64,000 nt of DNA from Marinobacterium sp. xm-d-530. GTDB lineage: Bacteria; Pseudomonadota; Gammaproteobacteria; Pseudomonadales; Balneatricaceae. The position numbers and the translations under genes were made by a program. Where the stretch lies: assembly GCF_013283365.1 (NCBI RefSeq), contig NZ_WBYM01000002.1, forward strand, positions 248,001-312,000, read 5' to 3'. Shown in pieces: positions 45,448-54,007 of this stretch (position 1 is the first letter of the stretch; each line of letters starts with the position of its first letter). The notes under the pieces are model-generated. The model saw only the letters and a list, made by a program, of their open reading frames with translations, made no database searches and was not told the origin of the DNA.

Positions 45448-48350
45448 AACGAGAATCGCTGGTAGTCGTCAGAGAGAGTCTCTGCCGTTTTAGCGCTGGT
45501 CACAATCGCTTCATAGCCCTCTTCAGGGTTTGATAGATACTGATTAACGACGCGCTCAATATCACCTAAGGTGACAGCTAACACTCTTGAGCGATACTCC
45601 ATGCGTTGTTCCGGTGTACGGCCAAAGAGCGCATTCAGGTGAGTCGCTTTAGCTTCGCCAGCCGGTGAACCCGGTTTATCGATCGAACTGATCACACCCA
45701 AGATTGCCTCTTCCAACTTTTCAGAATCCGCACCACCGTCAAGCAACCAAGCCACTGATTGATCGAAATGGTTGATCGTCTCGATGCTGTTTGGATCACG
45801 GTAGCTGTAGAAACGGAATAGCCCGTCACCACTGTCTTGGCTAGCACCCGAACCGTAAGCACCACCCTGCTCTCGAATGGCACGATGCAGGTAACCGTTG
45901 CGGAGAATCTCACCAGCAACGGTCAACGCGGCGGCATCTGGATGCGCAACAGTAACGGTCCTGAAGACCTTGGCACAGAAGTTTACCTGTGTATTAACAA
46001 TCCAAGCCTGCTGCTTCACTGGCGCTTCAGCCGATACTTGGAAAGGCTTATCGACCGAACCAGAGGATAGACGCGCGAACTCTTTTTCAAACTGGCGCAG
46101 ACAGCTCTCTTTATGCTCTGAATCAGCCACTAACAGCGCTTTAGGGCTAGAGGCCATTATTGCTTGGTGAATGCCTCTAAGCTCTTCAGCCAGGGCGTTC
46201 AACTGGCTTTCATCACTGGATTGATCAGCCAACTCACGGGCCAATTTAATCGATGGCAAACCTCTAGAGGCGTGTGAGAAACCGGCCCCAGGTGCTAGAC
46301 CTGCACTGGCGGCCAAAATCGCTAACGAGTGACCCTGCCCAGTAACAGACTGCTCTTTTCGAGACGCGTTCTGGTTTAGCAACTCAGCAATACGAGCCGT
46401 CTCATTAAAAGGTGCTGAAACCAACATATCGGCCATCAACTCAGAGAGTGCCGCTTGATTAACAACCAACCCTTTGCCGGATAAGATCAGGATAGCGCGC
46501 AGTTGTGTCGCATCATCGGTCGCCGCTCGCGCATTGATAGAAGCTGAGATTCCACCACTGATGGCACTCTCCAATGCCTGGTGCTCTTTGTAGGTTCGGC
46601 CAGCACTACCCAATTCCGTTAGACACTGAGTGTAGAGTGGTAGAAGGGTCTGCTGCCTTGCCGTTAGTTCTGGCAGATCAAACAGCAGCTGTTGGTAGAC
46701 GATGCCATTGGTGCCGGCTGTAAACCAAGTAGTGGAATCATTGACCTGATCACCTACCGGGAAGTGACATTCAACAGGAACATCCTCTAAAGTCACTTTT
46801 GGCAGCAGTGAAGGGTCATCGGCTTGGGTTTGACGCTCTTCGAGCTGTTTAGCGAGCGCATCGATCGACTCTAACGCTTCACGACTCAAACTCTGTTTGT
46901 ATTGGGCCAGACGATCCGCCTCAGCCTGATCTTTACGCTGACTCAATTCGGTATCAGGCCTTAGAGTGAGTAGCACACGGTGCGGGTTATCGAGCAACCA
47001 AGTTTTTACTAGATTCGGAATGAACTGAGGGTCTTTAATCTCCTCTCGTAGTTGATCCAGAACAGAGTCAATATTGAGGCTCGCAATGGCATCACCACGG
47101 TGAATCGCATTTGATAGGGAGGCTAGGATTAGCGACATACCAAAGGGGTAGTGATCACCAGTAATTTCTCGTTGTTGAAGCTCCAACTGGTGCAGTTGGG
47201 CGGCCACAACGGATGGATCAACACCCTGATCAACCACCTCTTGCAGCGTATCCAACACCAGCTGCTCAAACTGCGCCGCTCGCTCAGGCTCACTCCCCTC
47301 GATACCACAGAGGAATGACATTTCGCGATTAGAGTCCTCGATACCACAAAGCGGTGAAGGTGCAGCTCCTAAATCTGTTGACTCTAGAGCGGCTCGCAGG
47401 GGTGAACTGGAATTATCCAACAGAACGCGTGACAGAAGTTGCCCCTCAAGTTCTGCCTTAAGATCGATCGAAGGCTTGGTCAACCAACCGAGGACATGAT
47501 GGGTCTTCCCCTCTGTCTCACCCTGATCCAGTGGGTAGGCCTCTTCCACCTTGATCGGGGCAAAGTAACGCTTCTCATCGGCCACACTCAATTCAGCATC
47601 GAGTCGTTCAAAACGATTAAACGCCTGCTCTTCAAAGCGACGCTGTAATTCGTCAACGGGAATATCACCAAAGGTCATGACAATGGCATTACTTGGGTGA
47701 TAGTGGGTCTCATGAAAGGCTTTTAACTGATCGTAGGTCAGATCCGGAATATCCGCAGGTTCACCACCCGAGTTGTAGTGGTAGGTCGTCGTTGGAAACA
47801 GGTATTTAGATACCGTTTGCCACAGCACCGATGTGGTTGAGCTCATGGCCCCCTTCATCTCGTTGAATACGACTCCTTTAAAGAGCAGGTCCGACTCTGG
47901 ATTACCCGCTTCCGCTAGCTCTACACGGTGTCCCTCTTGCGCAAAATCTAATGGGTCGAGACGCGGGAAAAATGCAGCATCAAGATAGACATCCAAGAGA
48001 TTGAAAAAGTCTTTACGGTTCTGGCTGGCAAAGGGGTACGCAGTCCAATCGCTGCTGGTAAACGCGTTCATGAAGGTATTCAATGATCGACGCGTCATCA
48101 TGAAGAAGGGGTCACGAACGGGAAAACGCTCACTACCACAAAGCGCTGTATGTTCGAGGATATGAGCCACCCCGGTTGAATCTTCAGGCATGGTTCTGAA
48201 GGCCACTAAAAAGACGTTTTCATCATAGTCAGTTGCAAGGTGGAAGTGCTTAGCCCCTGTCGCCTTGTGCTCATACTCACTCATCTCGATACCGAGCGAG
48301 TTGATCATTTCTGAACGGATAAATTGAAAACTCTCGTGTGCTTGTGCCAA
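45444..48350 (-). CDS. M16C-family zinc metalloprotease (PreP/presequence-protease-like)
   Basis: Large insulinase-fold peptidase expected to degrade unstructured peptides in a closed chamber. The 968-residue protein has the inverted zinc motif HILEH (H63, E66, H67) in a domain with EDSTGVAHILEHTALCGSE, and four M16 halves in one chain as in PreP/Cym1. LNTFMNAFTSSDWTAYPFAS is a strong M16C block. There is no signal peptide. I start at TTG 48350: AAAGGG lies 8 nt upstream, and homologues begin just before HESFQFIRS. TTG at 48359 would touch that ribosome site. The gene overlaps and precedes a DMT transporter gene, a pairing with no obvious functional reason. Confidence 0.87.
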   Translation of the reverse strand: MAQAHESFQFIRSEMINSLGIEMSEYEHKATGAKHFHLATDYDENVFLVAFRTMPEDSTGVAHILEHTALCGSERFPVRDPFFMMTRRSLNTFMNAFTSSDWTAYPFASQNRKDFFNLLDVYLDAAFFPRLDPLDFAQEGHRVELAEAGNPESDLLFKGVVFNEMKGAMSSTTSVLWQTVSKYLFPTTTYHYNSGGEPADIPDLTYDQLKAFHETHYHPSNAIVMTFGDIPVDELQRRFEEQAFNRFERLDAELSVADEKRYFAPIKVEEAYPLDQGETEGKTHHVLGWLTKPSIDLKAELEGQLLSRVLLDNSSSPLRAALESTDLGAAPSPLCGIEDSNREMSFLCGIEGSEPERAAQFEQLVLDTLQEVVDQGVDPSVVAAQLHQLELQQREITGDHYPFGMSLILASLSNAIHRGDAIASLNIDSVLDQLREEIKDPQFIPNLVKTWLLDNPHRVLLTLRPDTELSQRKDQAEADRLAQYKQSLSREALESIDALAKQLEERQTQADDPSLLPKVTLEDVPVECHFPVGDQVNDSTTWFTAGTNGIVYQQLLFDLPELTARQQTLLPLYTQCLTELGSAGRTYKEHQALESAISGGISASINARAATDDATQLRAILILSGKGLVVNQAALSELMADMLVSAPFNETARIAELLNQNASRKEQSVTGQGHSLAILAASAGLAPGAGFSHASRGLPSIKLARELADQSSDESQLNALAEELRGIHQAIMASSPKALLVADSEHKESCLRQFEKEFARLSSGSVDKPFQVSAEAPVKQQAWIVNTQVNFCAKVFRTVTVAHPDAAALTVAGEILRNGYLHRAIREQGGAYGSGASQDSGDGLFRFYSYRDPNSIETINHFDQSVAWLLDGGADSEKLEEAILGVISSIDKPGSPAGEAKATHLNALFGRTPEQRMEYRSRVLAVTLGDIERVVNQYLSNPEEGYEAIVTSAKTAETLSDDYQRFSL

Positions 48351-48590
48351 ACCGAACAACCCTTTAATAAAAATTTATTGCAGAATTGTACCGGCATTGA
48401 ATCATTTAAGCATCCACTTCGAACCATTCGATATTACTTAAAAGCCCCATATTTACTGGGGGTTAAGGTTAAAAATCATAACTAAAAACTTGAAATCTTG
48501 AGTAAAATGCTCAACATTATAGAGAGCTATAAAACTAAAGCGTTCAGGTTGAAATAAACCGAACCAAACCAGCAACGAGAAGAGGACATT

Positions 48591-49271
48591 ATGGCCACTT
48601 ACGACAGTATCAACACACAAGCACAGGGTGCCGTACGCGATACCAATAAAATGATTCGCAACACATACATGTTGCTTGCGATGACCATGGTATTCAGTAC
48701 CGTCACTGCCGTTATCTCTATGGCGATCAACCCACCGTTTATCGTCTACCTAGGAAGCATCATTGTCAGCTTCATTATGCTTTTTGTCATCAACAAGAAG
48801 CAGAATACAGCCGCTGCACTCCCACTGACCTTCCTTTTCACAGGTCTAATGGGTTTTGGTCTAGGCCCTATCCTTAACTCCTACCTAGCACTTCCTAATG
48901 GCGGTCAAATTGTAGCGACGGCTCTGGGTATGACTGCAGTAACCTTCTTCGGTCTAACAGGCTACGTCATGTCTAGCCGCCGTGACTTTAGCTTCATGGG
49001 TGGATTCCTAGCTGCAGGCTCTATCGTACTGATCGTAGCAATGCTTGCGATGTTCATCCTGCCTCTGTTCGGTGTGGATGTATCAGGCATGCAGCTTGCT
49101 TTCTCTGCTGCGGTTGTTTTCCTAATGGCAGGCTTCCTTCTGTACGATACAAGCAACATCATCAACGGTACCTACACCAACTACATCATGGCGACGGTGG
49201 GTCTCTACCTAAACGTCTACAACTTGTTTGTTCACCTACTGAGCCTAGTGGGTGCGTTTAACGACGACTAA
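48591..49271 (+). CDS. yccA: Bax inhibitor-1 family membrane protein (YccA-like)
   Basis: The 226-residue protein has seven hydrophobic segments from about residue 25 and the BI-1 blocks GFGLGPILNSYL (about 83-94) and LLYDTSNIINGTYTNYIMATVGLYLNVYNLFVHLL split over the last two helices. In E. coli YccA is a substrate and modulator of the membrane protease FtsH; the same role here is inference from family. GAAGAGG stands 7 nt before the ATG. In E. coli yccA adjoins tusE; here the whole tusDCBE set follows after about 570 bp, so the linkage is conserved. A clear terminator follows. Confidence 0.88.
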   Translation: MATYDSINTQAQGAVRDTNKMIRNTYMLLAMTMVFSTVTAVISMAINPPFIVYLGSIIVSFIMLFVINKKQNTAAALPLTFLFTGLMGFGLGPILNSYLALPNGGQIVATALGMTAVTFFGLTGYVMSSRRDFSFMGGFLAAGSIVLIVAMLAMFILPLFGVDVSGMQLAFSAAVVFLMAGFLLYDTSNIINGTYTNYIMATVGLYLNVYNLFVHLLSLVGAFNDD

Positions 49272-49292
49272 TTTGTTGTTTTAGTTTCTTTA

Positions 49293-49320
49293 AAAATCCC
49301 CGCAATTGCGGGGATTTTTT
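49293..49320 (+). terminator. intrinsic terminator of yccA
   Basis: Stem AAATCCCCGCA / TGCGGGGATTT with a 2-nt loop and T6. The T-run abuts a GTTGGAGC repeat at 49321. Confidence 0.92.
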
Positions 49321-49506
49321 GTTGGAGCTATATAGAAGATGTGGCGATCTTTTCGGTGACTGGCCTTCAGCCTGTCAACCGATGGTAGACTTTACTGCCA
49401 ATCTGGAAAACACCGATAAAGCAGATGACAGGCTGAAGCCAGTCACTGGTGCTTTTAGATAAACTCTAATGGATACCAATCGCGGCCTTTTCAAGACCGC
49501 TCCAAC
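49321..49506. repeat. REP-A pair nested inside a family B pair
   Basis: Left family B end 49321-49348 (GTTGGAGC...GGCGAT), REP-A forward 49354-49380, REP-A reverse 49421-49449, right family B end 49479-49506 (CTTTTCAAGACCGCTCCAAC). The tail-to-tail REP-A spacer contains TTTACTGCCA and TCTGGAAAA. The order B-A-A-B suggests insertion of one element into the other. Confidence 0.9.
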
Positions 49507-49841
49507 AGTGCCAAATTCGAATCTCGTGCCAGTCGTCCACGTCCGATCGAGAGTGAGTACGATGGTTTTTCACGGTTAAGAGTTCAATCGGCTGAGGCCC
49601 GGATGGCCGAAGTCTGCAACGGAGGCAGGAGCCGACTTTGCAGTGTCCTATTGGACTTCAGTGAAAAAGCATTGAACGGAGCGTGCCGCAGGCCGAGTGA
49701 GCGTGGTCAGTTTTTGGGTACTTTTTGCTGACCAAAAAGTGCCAATGGCCAGCCTTTAGGCTGGGTATTCGCTTTTGATCTTCAATAACAAAACACCCAC
49801 AAAGATGTGCCTATCAAAAATAAGTTGTTAGAATTCTCTCC
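49507..49841. other. unusual GC-richer intergenic block with hairpins, no intact gene
   Basis: A stretch of about 280 bp with a composition unlike the AT-rich spaces elsewhere. It contains CGGAGGCAGGAGCCGACTTT, GGAGCGTGCCGCAGGCCGAG and a perfect stem ACTTTTTG / CAAAAAGT (49721-49741), followed by TTTTGG-type and GCCAGCCTTTAGGCTGG hairpins. All six frames are broken within short distances. It could be another repeat family or a decayed gene. The tus promoter must lie in the last 60 bp (TTAGAAT near 49828 is a -10 candidate). Confidence 0.4.
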
Positions 49842-50240
49842 ATGAAATACACCCTCATCATTCAATCCGCGCCGATCGATCATCAGAGCAGCTATACCGC
49901 TTTGCGCTTTGCTCGTGCGCTTTTGAAGGCGGGTCATAGCATTGAGCGCCTATTTTTTTATGGTGCTGGGGTTCACAATGCGACCAGTCACAGTGTTGCT
50001 CCGCAAGATGAGTTAAACCTGCCTGAGCAGTGGCAGCAGTTTGTTACTCAACACTCACTGGATGCTGTTGTCTGCATTGCGGCGGCGGTACGGCGTGGGG
50101 TTATTAACTCAGCGGAGAGTAGCCGCTACAGCAAGACGGGTGACAATTTAGCGGACGGCTATGATCTATCGGGTCTGGGGCAGCTAGTCGCCAGTGCGGT
50201 GGAATCTGACCGTGTCGTTACCTTTGGGGCTGGTTCATGA
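49842..50240 (+). CDS. tusD: tRNA 2-thiouridine sulfurtransferase subunit TusD (DsrE family)
   Basis: Part of the TusBCD sulfur relay that passes persulfide sulfur from TusA to TusE for 2-thiolation of the wobble uridine in Lys, Glu and Gln tRNAs. The 132-residue protein has the DsrE fold and the active-site cysteine C78 in DAVVCIAAAVRRG, at the same position as in E. coli. YGAGVHNATS near residue 40 is a family block. It overlaps tusC in ATGA. The similar dsrEFH genes of sulfur oxidisers are unlikely here because no other dsr gene accompanies them. Confidence 0.92.
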   Translation: MKYTLIIQSAPIDHQSSYTALRFARALLKAGHSIERLFFYGAGVHNATSHSVAPQDELNLPEQWQQFVTQHSLDAVVCIAAAVRRGVINSAESSRYSKTGDNLADGYDLSGLGQLVASAVESDRVVTFGAGS

Positions 50241-50593
50241 AACAGTTTCTTGTGATCACCTCTTCAGCACCTTATGGAAGCGCTCAAGCCCGAGAGGCAA
50301 CTGACCTTGCACTGGCTGCCGCTCTGTTTGATCAGAAGGTCTCTCTTCTGTTTCAGGGTGATGGCGTGTTCCAACTGCTACCGGATCAAAACCCAGCAGT
50401 GATAGAGCAGAAAAACCTTTCCGCCATGCAGCAGGCGCTTCCGCTCTACGATGTAGAGGATCTGTTCTATTGTGCTGACTCTTTAAAGGAGCGAGGCATT
50501 ACTCAAGACAAGCTTGCTCTGCCGGCAAAAGCGTTGAGTCGTTCTGAGATCGCACTACTCATTCGCCAACAGGATCATATTTTCCATGTCTAG
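50237..50593 (+). CDS. tusC: sulfurtransferase complex subunit TusC (DsrF family)
   Basis: Second subunit of the TusBCD hexamer. The 118-residue protein has the DsrE-like fold start KQFLVITSSAPYGSAQAREATDLALAA split over two strands and VSLLFQGDGVFQLLPDQNP, a TusC block. Its start overlaps the end of tusD by 4 bp and its end overlaps tusB by 8 bp, consistent with fixed stoichiometry. No catalytic cysteine is expected in this subunit; the single Cys (in LFYCADSL) is not at the TusD active-site position. Confidence 0.9.
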   Translation: MKQFLVITSSAPYGSAQAREATDLALAAALFDQKVSLLFQGDGVFQLLPDQNPAVIEQKNLSAMQQALPLYDVEDLFYCADSLKERGITQDKLALPAKALSRSEIALLIRQQDHIFHV

Positions 50594-50891
50594 CTCCAAC
50601 GACAAGATCAGAGGCACTCTCTACATCGTCAATACACCGCCTAACAGCCCCAACAAGCTTCATGCATGCCTTGAGCTACTGCAGGCTGATGATCATCTAC
50701 TTCTTATCGAAAATGGCGTCTACTGGGCTTCTGAAGGCTTAAGCCGTTCATTACAAGAACTACCCTGCCCCGCGACGGTTTTAGAGTGCGATTGCCAGGC
50801 TCGTGGGGTCGTTAGTTCATTACCGACCTGTAGCGATGGTGGGTTTGTCGATCTGACGATTCAGTATCCGCGCTCTGTGAGTTGGTTCTAA
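50586..50891 (+). CDS. tusB: sulfurtransferase complex subunit TusB (DsrH family)
   Basis: Third subunit of the TusBCD complex. The 101-residue protein starts MSSSNDKIRGTLYIVNTPPNSPN, then LLQADDHLLLIENGVYWA, which is the best-conserved TusB block. It overlaps tusC by 8 bp and its TAA shares a base with the tusE start. The family is poorly conserved in sequence, and the call rests as much on position between tusC and tusE as on motifs. Confidence 0.86.
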   Translation: MSSSNDKIRGTLYIVNTPPNSPNKLHACLELLQADDHLLLIENGVYWASEGLSRSLQELPCPATVLECDCQARGVVSSLPTCSDGGFVDLTIQYPRSVSWF

Positions 50892-51232
50892 TGAGTGATC
50901 TGCTGGTTAACGGTGTTAGCTACCCATTGGATGCCGAAGGGTACCTAGAAAATTTAACTCAGTGGAATGTTGAGCTGGCTGAGTCCTTTGCAGAGAGCAT
51001 TGATCTAGAGCTTACAGAAGCTCACTGGGAATTGATTGACCTGATGCGTCAGTTCTATCAAGAGTTTGAACTATCCCCTGCGATGCGTCCGTTCATCAAA
51101 TACACCACACTGCATCTGGGGGCTGATAAAGGGAAAAGTATCTACCTAATGCAGCTCTTTCCTGGCGAGGGTAGCCCGGTTAAACGTATTGCCCTGATTG
51201 CAGGACTGCCTAAACCGGACAACTGTCTGTAG
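50891..51232 (+). CDS. tusE: sulfur relay protein TusE (DsrC family)
   Basis: Accepts sulfur from TusBCD and hands it to the tRNA-thiolating enzyme MnmA. The 113-residue protein shows LEDLTQWN-like text (YLENLTQWNVELAE), EAHWELIDLMRQFYQEFELSPAMRPF, and the essential penultimate cysteine C112 in KPDNCL. I start at ATG 50891, overlapping the tusB stop (TAATG); an in-frame TTG at 50882 is unnecessary. It lacks the second C-terminal cysteine of true DsrC, which supports TusE. It converges with tatD 5 bp away with no terminator. Confidence 0.94.
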   Translation: MSDLLVNGVSYPLDAEGYLENLTQWNVELAESFAESIDLELTEAHWELIDLMRQFYQEFELSPAMRPFIKYTTLHLGADKGKSIYLMQLFPGEGSPVKRIALIAGLPKPDNCL

Positions 51233-51237
51233 GTTAT

Positions 51238-52017
51238 CTAAACCGCTTTTTTGAACAGGCGGTGGAAGTTAGCCGCTGAACGTTCAGCCACCTCTTCTAC
51301 TCTTAGCCCTTTAAGATCAGCAACGCACTGTGCGACTTCTGCGACGTAACCTGGTTGGTTCGGTTTACCGCGATAAGGTACAGGCGCTAGATAGGGTGAA
51401 TCGGTCTCAATGAGGAACTTATCCAATGGAACCGCTTTAACGACCTCGCGAAGATCTGCGGCGTTCTTAAAGGTGATAATGCCTGAGAAAGAGATCATAA
51501 AGCCGAGCTCAATTGAGCGCATCGCCATCTCCATCGTCTCTGTAAAACAGTGCATCACCCCAGCAGTCTTTGGATCCGCATGCTCCTGCATCACCTCAAG
51601 CGTCTCTTCTCTCGCTTCACGTGTGTGAATGATGACGGGGAGATCCAACTCACTTCCCAGCTTTAAGTGGTTAGCAAAACTCTCTACCTGCTGCTCTTTG
51701 GTATCCGTCTTATAGAAGAAATCGAGTCCAGTCTCACCTAAGGCAACGACACGCTGATTAGCCGCAACCGCTTGGCGAATCTGAGCTTCATCCCAAGGAC
51801 TCTCTTCGACGTGGCATGGGTGAATGCCAACCGAAGCGTAGACATCAGACTGTCCCTCTATCGCCTCCAACATCGCAGGGTAGAGATTCATATCGATACC
51901 GACACAGAGCATTTTAGATACACCGCGTTGACGCGCATCATTAAGCAGCTCAGTCAGTGAATCGTTATGTTTGGAGAGATCTAAACGGTCTAAGTGACAA
52001 TGAGAATCGATGAACAT
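51238..52017 (-). CDS. TatD-family metal-dependent hydrolase (YcfH-like)
   Basis: Metal-dependent nuclease or hydrolase of the amidohydrolase fold. The 259-residue protein has the first metal motif DSHCHLDRLD, then ALGETGLDFFYK, PVIIHTREA, GVMHCFTET and LIETDSPYLAPVPYRGKPNQP, the full TatD signature set. By position at the end of the tmk-holB-pilZ series it corresponds to E. coli YcfH, adjacent there to holB. Its substrate is not settled in the family; 3'-exonuclease and D-aminoacyl activities are reported for relatives. The gap to the pilZ gene is 27 bp. Confidence 0.92.
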   Translation of the reverse strand: MFIDSHCHLDRLDLSKHNDSLTELLNDARQRGVSKMLCVGIDMNLYPAMLEAIEGQSDVYASVGIHPCHVEESPWDEAQIRQAVAANQRVVALGETGLDFFYKTDTKEQQVESFANHLKLGSELDLPVIIHTREAREETLEVMQEHADPKTAGVMHCFTETMEMAMRSIELGFMISFSGIITFKNAADLREVVKAVPLDKFLIETDSPYLAPVPYRGKPNQPGYVAEVAQCVADLKGLRVEEVAERSAANFHRLFKKAV

Positions 52018-52044
52018 GATTGTAAACTTTGAAAACGATGAAAA

Positions 52045-52398
52045 TTAAATGGTAAGGGTTTGACGGCCCGATTCGTGTGCACCCGCAAGGTAGGTATCAA
52101 TCTTCTTAAGCAGCTCAGTCTCGTCAGATGAGAGTTGAATGCCAATCCCCGGCACTTTACCGCCCTGCGCATTCTTGGGTGTTTGCCAAACCACTTTGCC
52201 GGTGACAGGGATCTTATCAGGCTCCCCCATTAACGATAGTAGTAGAAAGATCTCTTCGCCTAGCTCGTACTGATCTTTGGTTGGTATAAACAGACCACCA
52301 CGCTCTAAAAACGGCATGTAAGCACGATAGAGATCCTCTTTCGTATGTATAACGAGACCGAGGATGCCGTGATTTTCTGATTTAACTGTCTCAACCAT
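52045..52398 (-). CDS. pilZ: PilZ-domain protein (type IV pilus assembly PilZ-like)
   Basis: The 117-residue protein is a lone PilZ domain (about residues 8-105), with GLFIPTKDQYELGEEIFLLLSL and GKVVWQTPKNAQGGKVPGIGIQL. In Pseudomonas the gene in this place is the original pilZ needed for type IV pilus formation. The N-terminal RxxxR and the D/NxSxxG motif used to bind cyclic di-GMP are both missing (GGLFIPT takes their place), so it probably does not bind the nucleotide, as known for that protein. The start codon shares a base with the holB stop. Pilus genes are not in the window. Confidence 0.86.
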   Translation of the reverse strand: MVETVKSENHGILGLVIHTKEDLYRAYMPFLERGGLFIPTKDQYELGEEIFLLLSLMGEPDKIPVTGKVVWQTPKNAQGGKVPGIGIQLSSDETELLKKIDTYLAGAHESGRQTLTI

Positions 52399-53384
52399 TA
52401 CTTAACACTCAACTCTTTCCAATCAAAAAACAGTTTCTCTAATAGTAGCTGCTTATTGGGGTTTAGGTGGCGTTGGATCGCGTTTAATTCAACTTGAACT
52501 GACTCATAGAGTTTCAGTACACGGCTTGCATTCGCCTGTTTTGCAACTGAATCCACCATCTTACGCATATCCAAGTTGATACGAGGCTGTTCATCCTGCG
52601 CCATCTGAATTCTAACAATATCACCCAACAGAGATTGCCACCAAATTAGAGGCAGACGCAGATCCTCTTTTTGGTATTTCTCTGCCAAGGCGACTGGGCT
52701 GACTCGTGCACGCAACAGATCGGCCAAGCCACCCAGAAAATTGGCACGAAGATCAATCGCACCGCCGGACTTCCATTCGTAAGCTGTTAATGGAGCTCCT
52801 TGCGCTAACCCCAAGTAACCTTTGGCTTTTTCCGGTGGTAGCTGAAGCTTTTCGGCCAACCAATCGGTCGCCAAACCGGCTTCAGGCAGGCTAAATTCAA
52901 CTCTTTGACAACGACTACGAATGGTCGGCATCACTTGACCTAACTGGTGAACAATCAACAGAATGAGTGTGTTATTGCCAGGTTCTTCGAGGGTTTTCAA
53001 CAGAGCATTGGCCGCAGAGATATTCATCTCTTCTGCAGGATCGATGATCAAGACGCGATAACCACCCTGCTGCGCAGTGCCGTGCAAGCGATCAATGGTT
53101 TCGCGCACCTGATCAACTTTGATCACCTTGCCGGCCTCTTCAGGTGAAAGGTGAAGCAGATCCGGATGCGTTTCGTGCTGAATCAGCTCACAGGTTTTAC
53201 ACTGACCACAGGGTTCTGAACCCCTAGGGTTATTACAGAGCAAGCGTTTAGCGAGGTGCTCAGCAAACGCACGTTTACCCACCCCTTTATGCCCAGCCAA
53301 TAGCAGCGCATGAGGTAATTTATTATCAGCGATCAACTGATCAATACGCTGCCAATACTCTGCCTGCCAAGGAAGAATGCTCAC
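52398..53384 (-). CDS. holB: DNA polymerase III subunit delta'
   Basis: Clamp-loader subunit that helps place the sliding clamp on DNA. The 328-residue protein has a degenerate P-loop GHKGVGKRAFAEHLA, the zinc-binding module CNNPRGSEPCGQCKTCELI, the LIIDPAEEMNISAANALLKTLEEP block and SRCQRVEF as sensor 1. DNA polymerase III tau/gamma-like features are absent beyond the AAA+ core, which fits delta'. It overlaps tmk upstream by 4 bp and pilZ downstream by 1 bp, showing a tightly coupled operon. Confidence 0.93.
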   Translation of the reverse strand: MSILPWQAEYWQRIDQLIADNKLPHALLLAGHKGVGKRAFAEHLAKRLLCNNPRGSEPCGQCKTCELIQHETHPDLLHLSPEEAGKVIKVDQVRETIDRLHGTAQQGGYRVLIIDPAEEMNISAANALLKTLEEPGNNTLILLIVHQLGQVMPTIRSRCQRVEFSLPEAGLATDWLAEKLQLPPEKAKGYLGLAQGAPLTAYEWKSGGAIDLRANFLGGLADLLRARVSPVALAEKYQKEDLRLPLIWWQSLLGDIVRIQMAQDEQPRINLDMRKMVDSVAKQANASRVLKLYESVQVELNAIQRHLNPNKQLLLEKLFFDWKELSVK

Positions 53385-54007
53385 AAGGCAACTCCAAACT
53401 CACGCAGCACCGCCGCAATTTGGGCTTGAACCTGAGGAATGGAAGGCTCTGCATCAATAATTCGAATGCGTCCGTTTGAAGCCGCTGCACGCTCTAGGTA
53501 ACGATCGCGTACCCGACCAAAGAAGCTCATCTCCTCTTGTTCGAAGCGATCGAGCGCAGCTCGTGCACGCGCACGGCTCATACCTACCTCAACCGGTAGG
53601 TCTAGCAGTAGGGTTAAGTCGGGTTGAAGATCGGACAACACCAACGACTCTAGCTGATCAATAGTCGTTTGATTCATCGCTCGGCCACCACCCTGATAAG
53701 CATGAGTCGCATCGATAAAACGATCACAAAGCACCCATTTACCTTCAGCCAAAGCGGGTTTAATGAGGGTCTCAACATGCTGTGCTCGAGCAGCAAAGAC
53801 AAGAAGGAGTTCTGTCATCTCGGACATCGATTCAGATCGCGGGGTCAAAAGCAGCTCACGAACCTGTTCAGCCAATTCAGTTCCACCCGGTTCACGTGTC
53901 ACGACCAGATCGATACCCGACGATTCGAGACAGTCTTGAATGTAGTCTAAGTTGGTCGTTTTACCGACCCCTTCACCACCTTCGAGTGTAATGAACTTGC
54001 CTTGCAT
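53381..54007 (-). CDS. tmk: thymidylate kinase
   Basis: Phosphorylates dTMP to dTDP for DNA synthesis. The 208-residue protein has the P-loop EGGEGVGKTTNL, DR(F/Y) motif LCDRFIDATHAYQGGGR and REPGGTELAEQVRELLL. The lid region RARARAALDRFEQEEMSFF has arginines as in the E. coli-type (class II) enzyme. It is translated from an ATG that shares a base with the mltG stop and ends overlapping holB, the same order as in Pseudomonas and E. coli. Confidence 0.96.
   Translation of the reverse strand: MQGKFITLEGGEGVGKTTNLDYIQDCLESSGIDLVVTREPGGTELAEQVRELLLTPRSESMSEMTELLLVFAARAQHVETLIKPALAEGKWVLCDRFIDATHAYQGGGRAMNQTTIDQLESLVLSDLQPDLTLLLDLPVEVGMSRARARAALDRFEQEEMSFFGRVRDRYLERAAASNGRIRIIDAEPSIPQVQAQIAAVLREFGVAL

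Noticed and set aside
49508-49580. possible tRNA because of a TTCGAATC sequence
   Set aside because: No acceptor or anticodon stem can be formed around it.
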